From the NCBI GenBank assembly GCA_022712895.1, contig JAFLJS010000045.1, positions 1-64,000 of the forward strand: DNA of 64,000 nucleotides, in the 5' to 3' direction. The translations under genes were made by a program, and so were the position numbers. Below are positions 1 through 9,940 of the stretch, one piece after another. The notes beneath the pieces are model-generated. The model saw only the letters and a program-made list of their open reading frames with translations, had not been told where the DNA came from and did no database searches. Each line of letters opens with the position of its first letter. Positions within the stretch are counted from its first letter, which is position 1. This DNA is from Desulfocapsa sp. GTDB taxonomy: Bacteria; Desulfobacterota; Desulfobulbia; Desulfobulbales; Desulfocapsaceae.

Positions 1-62
1 CCACCTTCGACCTGCTTCAGCACCTTTATTATCTGATGCTCTGTAAATCTCTTTTTCCGCAT
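1..62 (-). CDS. IS3-family transposase OrfA, N-terminal 20 residues (partial)
   Basis: Reading leftwards from an ATG at 60-62 gives MRKKRFTEHQIIKVLKQVEG, which matches the conserved start of IS3-family OrfA proteins (helix-turn-helix, DNA-binding half of the transposase). An AGGAG ribosome-binding site sits about seven bases upstream, supporting this start. The reading frame runs off the window edge, so nothing can be said about the rest of orfA or about orfB. The family assignment rests on these few residues. Confidence 0.6.
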   Translation of the reverse strand, partial: MRKKRFTEHQIIKVLKQVEG

Positions 63-146
63 ATGTCATTCTCCTTTTTGGATTAACAATATGACGGAAT
101 TTTCTAATTCTTGCTGGTACTATTTTAAGGGATAGGGACACACCAT
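1..146 (-). mobile_element. IS3-family insertion sequence, one end only (cut by window edge)
   Basis: The segment holds the start of an orfA transposase reading leftwards, preceded on its own strand by about 80 bases of non-coding DNA whose outer edge, near position 144, reads TGGTGTGTCCCTATCCC on the minus strand. That layout, a short terminal sequence, a short leader and then orfA, is typical of the left end of IS3-family elements. The other end lies outside the window, so the element's completeness, its exact terminal repeat and any target-site duplication cannot be judged. A 12-base string, TGGTACTATTTT, occurs just inside the end (about 115) and again outside it (about 177); its meaning is unclear. 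Confidence 0.6.
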
Positions 147-238
147 CCGCTCAAAAAAAATGTCTTGATCTTCTGTGGTACTATTTTGCATCCCACTTGC
201 TGGAAGGTGGAGCCGAGTTGTATGTTGTCTCAAAATTT

Positions 239-385
239 GATGACGTCGTATTTATGCCCGTAGTTAGGGGGAAAACTCTCCATATCTTTCGTTACTGCAC
301 ATTTTCTATCATTGCGATGAACCTTAGTACACCGAAATAATAGAAAATATTTGCGCCTCGGACATGAAGTTTTTTACTTAACCAT
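239..385 (-). repeat. Dispersed palindromic repeat, copy 1 (MITE/REP-like)
   Basis: On the minus strand this copy runs from GATGGTTAAGTA, through a central hairpin whose arms are ATTTTCTAT and ATAGAAAAT, to a tail containing GGGCATAAATACGACGTCATC. The same modules occur in order at 19326-19453, 55736-55908 and 63361-63513. Its first bases overlap the last codons and the stop codon of the histidine kinase gene that ends at 374. No coding potential is seen. Confidence 0.7.
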
Positions 386-1897
386 CAAAATTTCATTAAT
401 CAACTTATTTACTTCAGACAATTGAAACGGTTTTACAATGGAAGCTATGAAGCCATGTTTTTGATAATTAGCCATAATTGGGTCATTTGAATAACCACTT
501 GCCACGACAACTTTTGCATCTGGATTGATTTTTAATATTTCCAACACTGTCTCTTTACCACCTTTCTCACCAGGGATAACTAAATCCATAAAGACGATAT
601 CAATACAACGATTGCTATTAACATACTCGGTGTATAGTTCAATTGCTTCGTGGCCATTTTCTGCCATAAGAACTTCATGGCCTGAGTGGGAAAGCATTTG
701 TTTTACCATGTACCGCACGATGGACTCATCATCCATCACCATAATGGTGGCTTTATGCTCGGGCTCGGCAATATCATGTTTCGACAAAGTAGGTTCTTCG
801 AGAAGATGAGAAGAAGCTGGTAAAAATATAGTAAAGGCCGTTCCCTGGTTTATTTCTGATTGCACGGAAATGTTGCCACCATGTTTGCAAATAATTGAAT
901 GACAAATTGCCAGACCTAAACCACTTCCTTCTTGTTTAGTTGAAAAATAAGGGTCAAATATTTTATCAATATTTTTTTGCGGGATACCAGAACCGGAATC
1001 AACTATAGAAATTTTGAGATATTGTCCGAAAGGTAATGATGATAATTCCTTGCTGATATCTGGAATGTTTTGGCAATTTATTTCGACTACGCCTCCATTG
1101 GGCATAGCATAACAGGCATTAAGAATTATATTCTGGATTACTTGGCTTATCTGACCGGTATCAACTTCAGCGGGCCACAAATCGTTTGGAATGTGGTAGT
1201 CGCATACTACTGAACTACCATGCAGAACAAAATTAGCAGAATCGGTTATAATCTTAGCAATTGAAGAAGTGCGCTTTACGGGTTCACCACCGTTTGCAAA
1301 AGTAAGGAGCTGCTGACTAAGTCCTTTTGCTCTGATTGCAGCTTTTTGGGATTCTTTTAAAAGAGGATGTGCTTTATTGTTGGAGTCTGTGTACGTTTCT
1401 GCTAATTCGATGTTGCCTAAAATTGCTGTAAGGAGATTATTAAAATCATGCGCAATACCACCGGCTAACACACCCACTGATTTCAGCTTCTCCTTGGTTA
1501 TATATTGGTTTTGTTCTTCACGAGCTTTACGTACACTGATGTCACGAATAACTGCCCCAAGAAGTCTTCTTTCCTCGATTAGCACGAAGAAACCTTGTAC
1601 CTCCACATCAAGGTAGCTACCATCCTTTTTTTTGAGGCGAATTTCTCTGGCTGGAAGGACGTTGTCCGGCGCAATGATTCGCATATCCTCCTCAATGAGA
1701 TGTCGGTCTTTCTCATGGATAAGGTTAAAAGCAGGGGTGTGTAACAACTCGTTTTCAGGGTAGCCTAGCAACTTCTCACTGGCTTGGTTGGCATAGAGGA
1801 TATTTCCCTGCTCGTCATTCAGGTGGATGATGTCAGAGGAAGCGTCGGTGAATGCTTTAAATAAGGCATCGATAACGGGGCTTGATTGAGATAGCAT
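374..1897 (-). CDS. Hybrid sensor histidine kinase with PAS input and C-terminal receiver
   Basis: A 507-residue cytoplasmic-looking signalling protein. Residues about 10-125 form a PAS sensor domain. A HisKA dimerisation domain follows with the phospho-acceptor His150 in the GGIAHDFNN motif, then a HATPase domain with an N box (NIILNACYAM) and the G boxes DSGSGIP and GSGLGLAI. Residues about 385-507 form a receiver domain with the acidic pair in MDDES, the phospho-Asp in FMDLVIPG and a conserved Lys in VKPF. No membrane segments are visible, so it probably senses an internal signal or acts with a partner. The stop codon lies inside dispersed repeat copy 1. A broken response regulator follows on the opposite strand side (from about 2110). 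Target and signal are unknown. Confidence 0.85.
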   Translation of the reverse strand: MLSQSSPVIDALFKAFTDASSDIIHLNDEQGNILYANQASEKLLGYPENELLHTPAFNLIHEKDRHLIEEDMRIIAPDNVLPAREIRLKKKDGSYLDVEVQGFFVLIEERRLLGAVIRDISVRKAREEQNQYITKEKLKSVGVLAGGIAHDFNNLLTAILGNIELAETYTDSNNKAHPLLKESQKAAIRAKGLSQQLLTFANGGEPVKRTSSIAKIITDSANFVLHGSSVVCDYHIPNDLWPAEVDTGQISQVIQNIILNACYAMPNGGVVEINCQNIPDISKELSSLPFGQYLKISIVDSGSGIPQKNIDKIFDPYFSTKQEGSGLGLAICHSIICKHGGNISVQSEINQGTAFTIFLPASSHLLEEPTLSKHDIAEPEHKATIMVMDDESIVRYMVKQMLSHSGHEVLMAENGHEAIELYTEYVNSNRCIDIVFMDLVIPGEKGGKETVLEILKINPDAKVVVASGYSNDPIMANYQKHGFIASIVKPFQLSEVNKLINEILMVK

Positions 1898-2109
1898 AAA
1901 CGGAAGTGGATTTTGTCAGTAAGAGACTGAGGTAACCTTGTGCTCAGAAATTAGTTATGAATTCATCCATTATCACATTCTTAGGATTTTTGCTGTACTA
2001 AATGTTTGTCGGCAATAATGGTAAGCCGCTGGAGAAGCCTACGCCTTATACTTCTTCTGATGTTCTAAAATTTCGAGCAGAATTTTTTTCGGGCAGGAAA
2101 AACCGTACA

Positions 2110-2475
2110 CCATTTTACTGGTGGAAGATGATCCAGACCTACTGCAACTCCTGCCAACTTTCTTTCCATCGAAGACGTCTTCTGCTGAACAAGGATGGGT
2201 GCTGGCAGTAGAAAAGATACCTGATCTTATGCTACCAGGGGAGTCTGGTTTTGATCTTACAAGGAGATTAGAAGAGGATGATCGTACCGCCCATATCCCT
2301 GTGATTATTCTCACTGCCCTCGGGAACGAGGAACAACGACTCACAGGACTGGGACTTTCTGCAAAAACTGCATGCAGCCTTTCCCACAGACAGCGAGCTC
2401 TCTCTCTGGCAAGCCTTGATGATGCTGCAATGAAGCTTGCCATGTCTAAACGAACTTTAAGGGTCTTCTCACCCG
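2110..2475 (+). pseudogene. Decayed response regulator (receiver domain plus trace of a C-terminal helix region)
   Basis: In the frame starting near 2121 the protein reads VEDDPDLLQLL, then KIPDLMLPGESGFDLTRRL, then HIPVIILTALGNEEQRLTGL. These are the acidic pocket, the region after the phospho-site and the switch strand of a receiver domain. Expected segments between them are missing or scrambled: the phospho-Asp strand is shortened and the Lys-containing KPF motif is absent. A later piece, MSKRTLRV, resembles the start of an AraC-type helix-turn-helix. No convincing start codon or ribosome-binding site fits the 5' end. It is best read as a response-regulator pseudogene, possibly once linked to the neighbouring hybrid kinase. 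Confidence 0.55.
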
Positions 2476-2569
2476 CCTATATCAGCCGCCCCTCCCCCCC
2501 CCTCAGTCAGTACTTCACTCAAAGAGTCGTATTGCCATCCTTGCGTGAAGCACGGTACCAATAAATCAT

Positions 2570-5131
2570 TTAAGAAAGATACAGTTCATCCAATAAACGA
2601 AACAGCTCAACCCGTGCTGCTTCAAAATCTGCCAATTTTCTTTGAGCTTCTTCTGTCATATCCTTATTATAGAGGTGGATAATTTCCATGGCGGTTTCGT
2701 GTACCATTTTATGAGGGACAGCCATTGCCTTAAAAAGATCACTCTTTGTGAAATCTCCAGTGGCACTGTCGTACCATTTCCCAAACTGACAATCATGATG
2801 ATTTACCACGTCTTCAGCTTGCATTCTCCTTCGCCCGACAAGCACTGCTTCAAGCTTGAGTTTCCATTGCAGATGAGCACTTTTTATCGCGCCGATTTCA
2901 AAGGGTATCTGCGTAAAGGTGAATTGCTTGGCCGATTGATTCATATTATCTGCAATTCCATTCAATTCTTTGGCAAACTCCTGTAATTCAATACTGTGAA
3001 CAGCAATATCATCGGCTGTGCTGGAAACCATGCTTACTTCTTTTGCCACCTCATCATTTACAGATGCTGCCTGTGCAATATTTTCATTTACCTCCTGAAT
3101 GCCGATTGCAGCCTGAGAAATGTTGCTTGCAATCTCCTTGCTTGTGGAAGACTGTTCTTCCACCGATGAGGCAATATCGTTTACAATTTCGCTGCTTCTA
3201 TCAATAGTTGTCGCAATACTGTTTATGATGTCAATGGTTTTGTCAGTCGATTTCTGAACGCCCTCAACATGCTCGTGGATTACTTTTGTGGAGTCACTTG
3301 TTTGCCGAGCTAATTCTTTAATCTCATTGGCGACAACTGCAAATCCTTTACCTGAGTCTCCTGCTCTGGCAGCTTCAATGGTTGCATTTAAGGCCAGTAA
3401 ATTTGTCTGGTCAGCAATATCATTTATAGTTTCCGTTACTTTGTTGATTTCCTGAGCTGCTTGCCCAAGGGCACCAACACTGGCCGAAGCCTTTCTTGAC
3501 TCATCCACAGCATCAAGAGTAACAGTTCTTGCTTTGCTGGCATTAGAAGATATCTCCGTAATGGTGGCCGTCATTTCTTCGGCTGCGGCTGCGACCATGT
3601 TCACATTGACACTGGACTCTTCCATTGCAGCTGCCACAGCATTCATATTACTGCTCATCTCTTCTGCCGCCGTAGCAGTGTTATTTGCCGTTTGCTGAAG
3701 TGTTTCCACTCCTTTTGCCATATCCTCTGACAAATTTGTCATATCCCGGGATGAATAATCAATGGTCTCACTATTTCCTTTAATGCCACGAAATGTCCTG
3801 CTCAATGTATTGTTCATAGCATTTAAAGAGATGACAAGGTCATTAACTTCATCCTTCGAATTTCCGGTAAGTTTTTTGGTGAAATCACCGTCGGCAATGG
3901 ATTCTGCAAAAGTGACAGCCTGAAGAATTTTTTTCACAATTAAGTGATCTGCAATGTAGCGTATGGCAAATGAGACGACTAAAAACATAAGAGTACCTGC
4001 CACCAGAATATTGATAAACAGTGTTTTGCTGTTAGAGGTAATCTGCTCAATTTTAGCTGCCACAGCGGTATCAATGGCATCGATATAGACGCCTGTACCT
4101 ATAACCCAACCGAATGGGTCAAAGTTGCGGACATAGGAAAGTTTGGGTTGCTCCTGTGTCATTCCGTCTGCGGTTGGTTTTGCCCAGAGATAATCAACAA
4201 AGCCATCATCATTTGCATTACAGGTTTCAACAAAAGCCTGAAACATGTTCTTTTTTTCCCCAAGGGCGCAATTGTATTTTGCATTGTCCAAAACTGTTCC
4301 ATCCAATTCTGGAACAATGGGATGCATAACCATTTCAGGATAAGGCAATGTCTTATTATTAATCCAGAAATAGCCTGTTCCGTTATTGTATCGCATTCCT
4401 TTGATATCCTGCTTACTTTTCTCAAGGGCATCTTTTACAGCATCATCAACATATATTCCGGTGCCAATAATCCAATCCCATTCAGGAACTGATCGAACAA
4501 AGGAAAGTTTCGGTTGTTCTTCCATCAGAGAATCTTTGCTTGGTTTTGGCCAGAGATAATCGACGAAACCTTCGCCATTATCTTCGGTAACGTCAACAAA
4601 AGCCTGAAATAAATTCTGCTTTTTCCCAAGAGCACAATTATATTTTACGTTGTTTAAGAGTGTTCCGTTTAGAGACGGAACGGTTGGATGCATAATCATT
4701 CGAGGATATGGTTTTGCTGTATTGTTAATCCAAAGATATCCTGTTCCATTGTTGTAGCGCAGTTTTTCAATGGAGTCAGCGGAACGCTTTTGTGCTTCAG
4801 CCATACTAATTGTGCCGTTGGCAACTAGTTGCTTGTTTTCCCGGATAAGGCTCTCTGCCATGTCGACAACATTTACAAGACCAGGACCATATTGTTTTTC
4901 AAGCCACTTTTTGTCCTGGCTGTTTCTATAATTTGCTTCGATGCTTTCATAGGCGATGTCCACGTAATTTTTTAAATTTTGCTTTACCTGATCCATCTGC
5001 TCGATTCTATAGTTAACAATCTCTTCTTTACTGTTTTTGCTCATGTAATAATATTGAATCCCTCCAAGGCTTATCGCAAAAATCGTCAAAACAGATAACA
5101 TGGTAACTAATAGTTTTGTATGCAGTTTCAT
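2570..5131 (-). CDS. Methyl-accepting chemotaxis protein with two tandem cache domains and a CZB domain
   Basis: An 853-residue chemoreceptor. One N-terminal membrane segment (about 7-28) is followed by a periplasmic sensor made of two closely similar single-cache units. Both contain YNNGTGY[L/F]WINN, HP.VP.L[ND]GT, KYNCALG and a WxIGTG(I/V)Y ending, so the second arose by tandem duplication. A second membrane segment near 372-395 leads to a HAMP domain and a long coiled-coil signalling domain with the conserved tip region [19 protein letters not shown]. The C-terminal about 90 residues form a CZB zinc-binding domain ([10 protein letters not shown]), a module often linked to redox or hypochlorous acid sensing and to zinc. 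It would relay ligand binding to CheA/CheW, whose genes are not nearby. The start follows the ATG preceding a basic-hydrophobic leader. Confidence 0.93.
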   Translation of the reverse strand: MKLHTKLLVTMLSVLTIFAISLGGIQYYYMSKNSKEEIVNYRIEQMDQVKQNLKNYVDIAYESIEANYRNSQDKKWLEKQYGPGLVNVVDMAESLIRENKQLVANGTISMAEAQKRSADSIEKLRYNNGTGYLWINNTAKPYPRMIMHPTVPSLNGTLLNNVKYNCALGKKQNLFQAFVDVTEDNGEGFVDYLWPKPSKDSLMEEQPKLSFVRSVPEWDWIIGTGIYVDDAVKDALEKSKQDIKGMRYNNGTGYFWINNKTLPYPEMVMHPIVPELDGTVLDNAKYNCALGEKKNMFQAFVETCNANDDGFVDYLWAKPTADGMTQEQPKLSYVRNFDPFGWVIGTGVYIDAIDTAVAAKIEQITSNSKTLFINILVAGTLMFLVVSFAIRYIADHLIVKKILQAVTFAESIADGDFTKKLTGNSKDEVNDLVISLNAMNNTLSRTFRGIKGNSETIDYSSRDMTNLSEDMAKGVETLQQTANNTATAAEEMSSNMNAVAAAMEESSVNVNMVAAAAEEMTATITEISSNASKARTVTLDAVDESRKASASVGALGQAAQEINKVTETINDIADQTNLLALNATIEAARAGDSGKGFAVVANEIKELARQTSDSTKVIHEHVEGVQKSTDKTIDIINSIATTIDRSSEIVNDIASSVEEQSSTSKEIASNISQAAIGIQEVNENIAQAASVNDEVAKEVSMVSSTADDIAVHSIELQEFAKELNGIADNMNQSAKQFTFTQIPFEIGAIKSAHLQWKLKLEAVLVGRRRMQAEDVVNHHDCQFGKWYDSATGDFTKSDLFKAMAVPHKMVHETAMEIIHLYNKDMTEEAQRKLADFEAARVELFRLLDELYLS

Positions 5132-5683
5132 TTGTTTCCTTCAGAAGAAATTAAACATCATATTGTTTTACAGATACAAAAGCAGGTAACCTAGATACCC
5201 AGTAAAACCCATTGGCCAAAATGGTTCCCATAACACTACCAAACGTACACAATGCGACCGTTGAATTAGAGGCAAGAATGTGTAGTAATTTAATGATATC
5301 AGGCGATACGGGTGAAAACAACTAAAATGATAACGGAGGTGAATATCTTTCTTCTTGTTCAATTAAGACGCAACTGGAATAATAACAATGTGAATGCAAC
5401 GCTATTGATTTTCTAGTAAGGGAACTTGACAGCGGAAGGAAATGAACCTGTGATGAGCTCTTTTATTGAACAATCCTTTTGATAAGAAAAGCGGGAATAA
5501 TTCTGCAAAGGATAGTGTCGTTAACGTGTTAAGAGGTCGGGTAGTAACTCGGAAAAATGTTAACCATGAAAAGGATATAATTCTGAAAACGGAACAGGAA
5601 AGTTCATTTCTTGTGGATCTTGATTTTGGTGATTGCAGGATCAGTTGGAAATGTTTTTAGAGTGATTGTAAGTGGTGATATGC
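5132..5683. other. Intergenic stretch with no supported gene
   Basis: This 550-base gap separates the chemoreceptor from the diguanylate cyclase. A 64-codon frame at 5466-5660 starts with TTG and has no convincing ribosome-binding site or recognisable domain. A 64-codon frame on the minus strand (5168-5362) has no coding character. The promoter of the chemoreceptor gene presumably lies at the left side. No repeat, RNA gene or terminator is evident. Confidence 0.4.
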
Positions 5684-7168
5684 TTAGTAATTCTCTCCTT
5701 CCCACATGGATGGGGTAAAACGTATTACCTTGTTTCTGCCGGTATCTTTTGCCTGGTAAAGAGCAATGTCAGCGTGTTTGATGCATTCCCAGAATCCTTC
5801 GCCGTCCACAGGATAAATAGAGACACCGATGCTCAGGGTTTTGCGAATACTGATGGCTTCCGCACGGAATAACTGTTCTTCCACGGCTGTCCGTATCTTT
5901 TCTGCGACCTCTGTTGCTTTCTCTGCCTCGCAGTCGGTGAGCAGTATCAGGAATTCTTCACCACCGTATCGGATTACGATATCTGAGGCTCGCACACCTT
6001 CTTGTAGGATGGTGGCAAGAGTTTTTAGGACTTCGTCACCTACGTCATGCCCATGTTCATCGTTTACCTGTTTGAAGAAATCCATATCACACATGAGAAT
6101 GGCCATGGTGCTGTTTCGTCGTTTAGTACCAGCAAGCATTGGGTTGATATTTGTTTCCAGAAATCGTCGGTTGGCAAGGCCGGTTAAGGCGTCTTTGGTG
6201 GCCATTTCATGAAGATTGGAGGCCAGGCGCTTAGCGTGCAGTACCGGAAGTGCCTCGGCAAGATAGAGGCCGGCAAGGTGCTGGTTTTGCCGTAATTGTG
6301 CTGCGCGTTCACTACTGTCGACAAAGAGCGTGAAGAATTGAACAACCCCAAGTACTTTTCCTGAAACGATCATGGGAACACAGGTATGGGTCATGACATC
6401 AGAGAGGGGAAACACGGGGCAAATGTTGGGGAAACCGGCAGATGAAATCACTTCTCCTGTTCGTCGTGCCCGACAGATTCGGGAGGCACTCATTTCGCAC
6501 GTCTCGTATTCCAGTTCGGGTGGCCAGGTATATACTGGTTCTATGGAGTCGTCTTTTTCCCGGACTTCCCAAATAATAAATGTGCTGAGATGTAATGTTT
6601 CCTTAAAAACATAGGCCAGTCGGTTGTAGACTTCACCAACGGTCTCGTCGGCCTCGATGGTTCTTCTAAACAGGGATATGTCACGGATATGACGTGTGAG
6701 TCCGTTTACCAGTAAAGCAACTTCTCCGATTTTGTCCTGTGTAAGTACCGGTATTTCTGTACCGTGGCGGCATGTTTGGTTTTTATCGCCCCTGTTGATC
6801 AGGGTTTGGAGTGAGCAGATCATCTGGTCAAGAAAATCTACCAGGGTTCGTATGCATAAAAAACTCGTCAGGCTCATAAAGATCATAACCAGAATAACCA
6901 GGATTATCACATGCGTGAGATAACTATCCAGGAGAGCAAGTGCATTTGCTAGATGTTCATCTCCACCACAGGCAAAATGAAGCTCCTGTCTCAGACTCGC
7001 AATAAATAAATAACTGTGGAATCCGATGGCGAGATAACCACAGAGAAAACTAGCCAGAACCAGTAAGAATTTTTTATAGACAGAAAGGGCAAGAAAAGGT
7101 TGCCAGAGGCGAATCCAGAGAGATGAGTCTAGCTGTGTTTTGTTTAGCATGAAAGAGAACCTGTTCAA
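5684..7168 (-). CDS. Membrane-associated diguanylate cyclase (GGDEF domain)
   Basis: A 494-residue protein that should make cyclic di-GMP from two GTP. Two N-terminal membrane segments (about 33-58 and 88-112) flank a short non-cytoplasmic loop. A GAF-like region (about 165-310) follows, and then a GGDEF domain (about 325-490) with the active-site signature GGEEF in VIRYGGEEFLILL and the usual DALTGLANRR start. No EAL domain is present, and an inhibitory RxxD site is not obvious immediately before the signature. The signal read by the GAF-like part is unknown. It is transcribed alone, and its product may act through the PilZ protein encoded at 13259-13609, although that link is only inferred from function. 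Confidence 0.9.
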   Translation of the reverse strand: MNRFSFMLNKTQLDSSLWIRLWQPFLALSVYKKFLLVLASFLCGYLAIGFHSYLFIASLRQELHFACGGDEHLANALALLDSYLTHVIILVILVMIFMSLTSFLCIRTLVDFLDQMICSLQTLINRGDKNQTCRHGTEIPVLTQDKIGEVALLVNGLTRHIRDISLFRRTIEADETVGEVYNRLAYVFKETLHLSTFIIWEVREKDDSIEPVYTWPPELEYETCEMSASRICRARRTGEVISSAGFPNICPVFPLSDVMTHTCVPMIVSGKVLGVVQFFTLFVDSSERAAQLRQNQHLAGLYLAEALPVLHAKRLASNLHEMATKDALTGLANRRFLETNINPMLAGTKRRNSTMAILMCDMDFFKQVNDEHGHDVGDEVLKTLATILQEGVRASDIVIRYGGEEFLILLTDCEAEKATEVAEKIRTAVEEQLFRAEAISIRKTLSIGVSIYPVDGEGFWECIKHADIALYQAKDTGRNKVIRFTPSMWEGENY

Positions 7169-7284
7169 TAAATGAGAGCCGAAGCTCTAGTATGTTAGGA
7201 GTCTTTGTGGCACTTGATACCGATAGGTAGTTAAAGGGAGGATATCAGAGAAAAAGAGGCTTGTCAAAGAACAGAGTAAAAAAA

Positions 7285-8208
7285 TTATTTCTTTTGCAGA
7301 ACCGCTGCCAGGGCAGAGTCAACAAACAACTGGAAAAAGTGGAAAGCCAGGCAGACAACAATTGCACTGCCGGTCTCAAAATTAATATTTGCAAGGACTG
7401 CCAGTGCAATGGCCAGTGTCTTTTGCGAGGTTACAAAGAGTAAGGCTTTGTTGTCGGCAGAGCTGAGGTTTAACCGTTTTCCTGTCAGGTTATTAATGAC
7501 AAGAAGCAGAAGGTGCACCAGTGCAACGGCAGCGAAGATTTGAAAGTAGTCTGTGGTGGTGAGTCCTGTAAAAGCATTGTTGGAGATGGATGCGGAAGAG
7601 TAGACCATAAGAATAACACAGCTGGAATTAATGTAACTCCAGAGTGGCGACACAGTTTTTTTACCGCTGATACGACGTATCATTTTACCGATTACAAAGG
7701 GGAGGAGAACAAAGAAGAGCATTTTTAGCAGTAGGGCCGTCTGGTCAATGTCGATGGAGCCTGCAGCTCGGAGACTGATATCAAGGACAAAGGGCATGGT
7801 GAAGATGCCAATTATGTTGATAGTTATGGTAAGGAATAGGGCCAGTATTGTGTTGCCCCGACTCACTTCAGTGATAACCACACCCGATGATATGGTGGGA
7901 GGCACTGTACTGATGATAATAAGGCCTATGGCGAGGGGCAGAGAGAGGTTTAAAATCTGACTGACAATTATACCTATAAGGGGTGCCAGCAAGAGGGAAA
8001 TAAAAGAACTTATTGCAAGCAGGAGAAACAAACGCTTGTCCAGTGACAGGCCACCGCTGCTGGTTTGGTAACCGCTTACCAGGAAAATTATAAAGACAAT
8101 GATCCTCAGACCAGAGTTGTCTGAAATAAAATGCCCTCCTGCGGGGAGCAGGAGGGCAGCAAAAACTGCCACGAGTAAACCAACGGGTAGGAAAAGTTGT
8201 TTAATCAT
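7285..8208 (-). CDS. SBF-like (bile acid:sodium symporter superfamily) membrane transporter
   Basis: A 307-residue, very hydrophobic protein with about nine to ten predicted membrane segments, matching the SBF-like/PF13593 branch of the bile acid:sodium symporter superfamily. The conserved central stretch PPTISSGVVITEVSRGN fits the crossover-helix motif of the fold. Substrates in this branch are mostly unknown organic anions; a role with bile acids is not implied. It lies downstream of ilvC on the same strand, but a hairpin separates the two, so co-transcription is uncertain. The start at 8208 gives a normal N-terminal membrane helix. Confidence 0.8.
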   Translation of the reverse strand: MIKQLFLPVGLLVAVFAALLLPAGGHFISDNSGLRIIVFIIFLVSGYQTSSGGLSLDKRLFLLLAISSFISLLLAPLIGIIVSQILNLSLPLAIGLIIISTVPPTISSGVVITEVSRGNTILALFLTITINIIGIFTMPFVLDISLRAAGSIDIDQTALLLKMLFFVLLPFVIGKMIRRISGKKTVSPLWSYINSSCVILMVYSSASISNNAFTGLTTTDYFQIFAAVALVHLLLLVINNLTGKRLNLSSADNKALLFVTSQKTLAIALAVLANINFETGSAIVVCLAFHFFQLFVDSALAAVLQKK

Positions 8209-8230
8209 CGCTTTTAAAGAATGTAGGCAG

Positions 8231-8260
8231 AAGGTGTTTAGATCAATGGCCTAAACACCT
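8231..8260 (-). terminator. Hairpin between ilvC and the SBF-like transporter gene
   Basis: AGGTGTTTAG and its exact reverse complement CTAAACACCT are separated by nine bases, giving a perfect ten-base-pair stem immediately after ilvC. No T-tract follows on the minus strand, so it may be an attenuating or mRNA-protecting hairpin and not a full intrinsic terminator. The same AGGTGTTTAG word also occurs upstream of ilvC near 9779. Confidence 0.4.
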
Positions 8261-8273
8261 GAATTTCCAATTT

Positions 8274-9746
8274 TTATAAAATTGGCTTCATGGCGCTCAT
8301 GTAGGAGCGCAGTTCTTCACCAATGAGTTCAACACCGGTATAACGGATTGATTCGTTGGTCTCAATGAGTTCAACGTTTTCAACACCCGTGTCGCTGGTT
8401 TCCATTCCCTTACCAATTACATCTGTATCCACACCTTTCATGAAATCTTGTAACAGAGGCAGTGCGGCATGGTTAAAAAGGTAACAGCCATATTCCGCAG
8501 TGTCGGAGATAACAACGTTCATCTCATAGAGTTTTTTACGGGCAATAAGGTTGGCAATCAGTGGGGTTTCGTGCAGGGATTCGTAATAGGCTGATTCTTC
8601 TTTGATTCCAGCGGATACCATGGTGTCAAATGCAAGCTCAACGCCCGCTTTTATCATGGCTACCATCAGGATTCCCTTGTCGAAGTATTCCTGTTCGCTG
8701 ATCTCTGTATCAGCTGCCGCCGTAGTTTCAAAGGTAGTCTCACCGGTTTCTTTGCGCCAGCGAAGAAGGTTTTTATCATCCACCGCCCAATCTTCCATCA
8801 TGGTTGTGGAAAAATGGCCAGACATGATATCATCCATGTGTTTGTGAAAAAGTGGTTCGAGAATAACCTTCATCTCTTCGCAAAGCTCATTGGCGCGAAT
8901 TTTTGCAGGATTGGACAGGCGATCCATCATGTTGGTGATACCGCCATGCTTCAGGGCTTCGGTGATGGTTTCCCATCCGTACTGGATAAGTTTAACGGCG
9001 TAGGCTGCATCCATGCCCTTTTCGGTCATCTTATCAAAACAGAGGAGAGAGCCTGTTTGCAGCATTCCGCAAAGGATGGTCTGCTCGCCCATAAGATCCG
9101 ATTTTACTTCAGCTACAAAAGAAGATTGCAGACAACCGGCGAGGTGTCCGCCAGTTCCTGCGGCGTAGGCTTTGGCAACGTCCCAGCCGATTCCCTGTGG
9201 ATCATTTTCACGATGCACAGCAATCAGGGTTGGAACACCAAATCCACGTTTGTACTCCTGACGAACTTCCGTTCCTGGAGATTTGGGAGCAACCATAACA
9301 ACGGTTATGTCTTCACGGATTTTCATACCCTCTTCTACGATGTTGAAGCCGTGGGAGTAAGAGAGACATGCGTCTTTTTTCATGAAAGGCATAACTGTCT
9401 TAATTACATTTGAATGCTGCTTGTCGGGGGTAAGGTTGATAACAAGATCAGCGTCGGGCAGCATCTCTTCGTAGGTGCCAACTTTAAAGTCGTTCTCTGT
9501 GGCATTTTTCCATGATTGACGTTTCTCGGTAATTGCAGCATCGCGAAGGGTATAGGAAACATCAAGGCCGGAATCGCGAAGGTTGAGTCCCTGGTTTAAC
9601 CCCTGGGCGCCGCAACCAACGATTACGATTTTTTTGCCCATTAGTGCTTCCACACCGTCAAATTCTGATATATCCATAAAGCGGCACTGGCCAAGTTCTT
9701 CAAGCTGGAGACGAAGGGGGAGGTTGTTGAAATAGTTGTTTGACAT
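8274..9746 (-). CDS. ilvC: Ketol-acid reductoisomerase, long (class II) form
   Basis: This enzyme converts acetolactate or acetohydroxybutyrate to the dihydroxy acids of valine, isoleucine and leucine synthesis, using NADPH and magnesium. The 490-residue length and the duplicated C-terminal knotted domain mark the class II form typified by E. coli IlvC (about 491 residues). The N-terminal dinucleotide-binding loop [17 protein letters not shown] is present, and the metal-binding acidic residues lie in the helical domain around [13 protein letters not shown]. The start ATG at 9746 has the strong ribosome-binding sequence AAGGAGCC eight bases upstream. The gene is divergent from ilvY, the arrangement used for substrate-induced activation in enterobacteria. 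Other ilv and leu genes are not in the window. Confidence 0.96.
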   Translation of the reverse strand: MSNNYFNNLPLRLQLEELGQCRFMDISEFDGVEALMGKKIVIVGCGAQGLNQGLNLRDSGLDVSYTLRDAAITEKRQSWKNATENDFKVGTYEEMLPDADLVINLTPDKQHSNVIKTVMPFMKKDACLSYSHGFNIVEEGMKIREDITVVMVAPKSPGTEVRQEYKRGFGVPTLIAVHRENDPQGIGWDVAKAYAAGTGGHLAGCLQSSFVAEVKSDLMGEQTILCGMLQTGSLLCFDKMTEKGMDAAYAVKLIQYGWETITEALKHGGITNMMDRLSNPAKIRANELCEEMKVILEPLFHKHMDDIMSGHFSTTMMEDWAVDDKNLLRWRKETGETTFETTAAADTEISEQEYFDKGILMVAMIKAGVELAFDTMVSAGIKEESAYYESLHETPLIANLIARKKLYEMNVVISDTAEYGCYLFNHAALPLLQDFMKGVDTDVIGKGMETSDTGVENVELIETNESIRYTGVELIGEELRSYMSAMKPIL

Positions 9747-9843
9747 GAAGTGGCTCCTTTTTTTAGATAAATAGAGTAAAGGTGTTTAGTTTATTGAGGA
9801 GGTGGCTTTGGGCCCTTTGCTCTCAACTTAAAAACATAACACT

Positions 9844-9940
9844 ACTATAATAATATGGAGTAACAGTAACAAATATAGGTATTGCGTCAAGTGACTTAAT
9901 TGTAATATAGTATTGCAAAATACGAAACAATTGGGGCGCA
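9844..9940. promoter_or_regulatory. ilvC promoter and probable IlvY operator region
   Basis: On the minus strand TTGTTA (9867-9872) and TATAGT (9844-9849) are spaced by exactly 17 bases and form a plausible ilvC promoter. Between this promoter and ilvY lie AT-rich, partly palindromic sequences such as ATTG, 12 bases, CAAT (around 9910-9935). These fit the loose inverted-repeat operators bound by LysR-type regulators. The operator assignment is inferred from position and symmetry only. Confidence 0.4.

Noticed and set aside
5466..5660. 64-codon plus-strand ORF as a gene
   Set aside because: TTG start without a clear ribosome-binding site, no domain and no conserved neighbour.
8814..9413. Long plus-strand frame (199 codons) opposite ilvC
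   Set aside because: It is a shadow of the ilvC coding strand, with no ribosome-binding site or recognisable domain.
8232..9790. AGGTGTTTAG words on both sides of ilvC as target-site duplication or element ends
   Set aside because: Only ten bases, one is half of a hairpin, and ilvC is a standard chromosomal gene divergent from ilvY. Probably chance.
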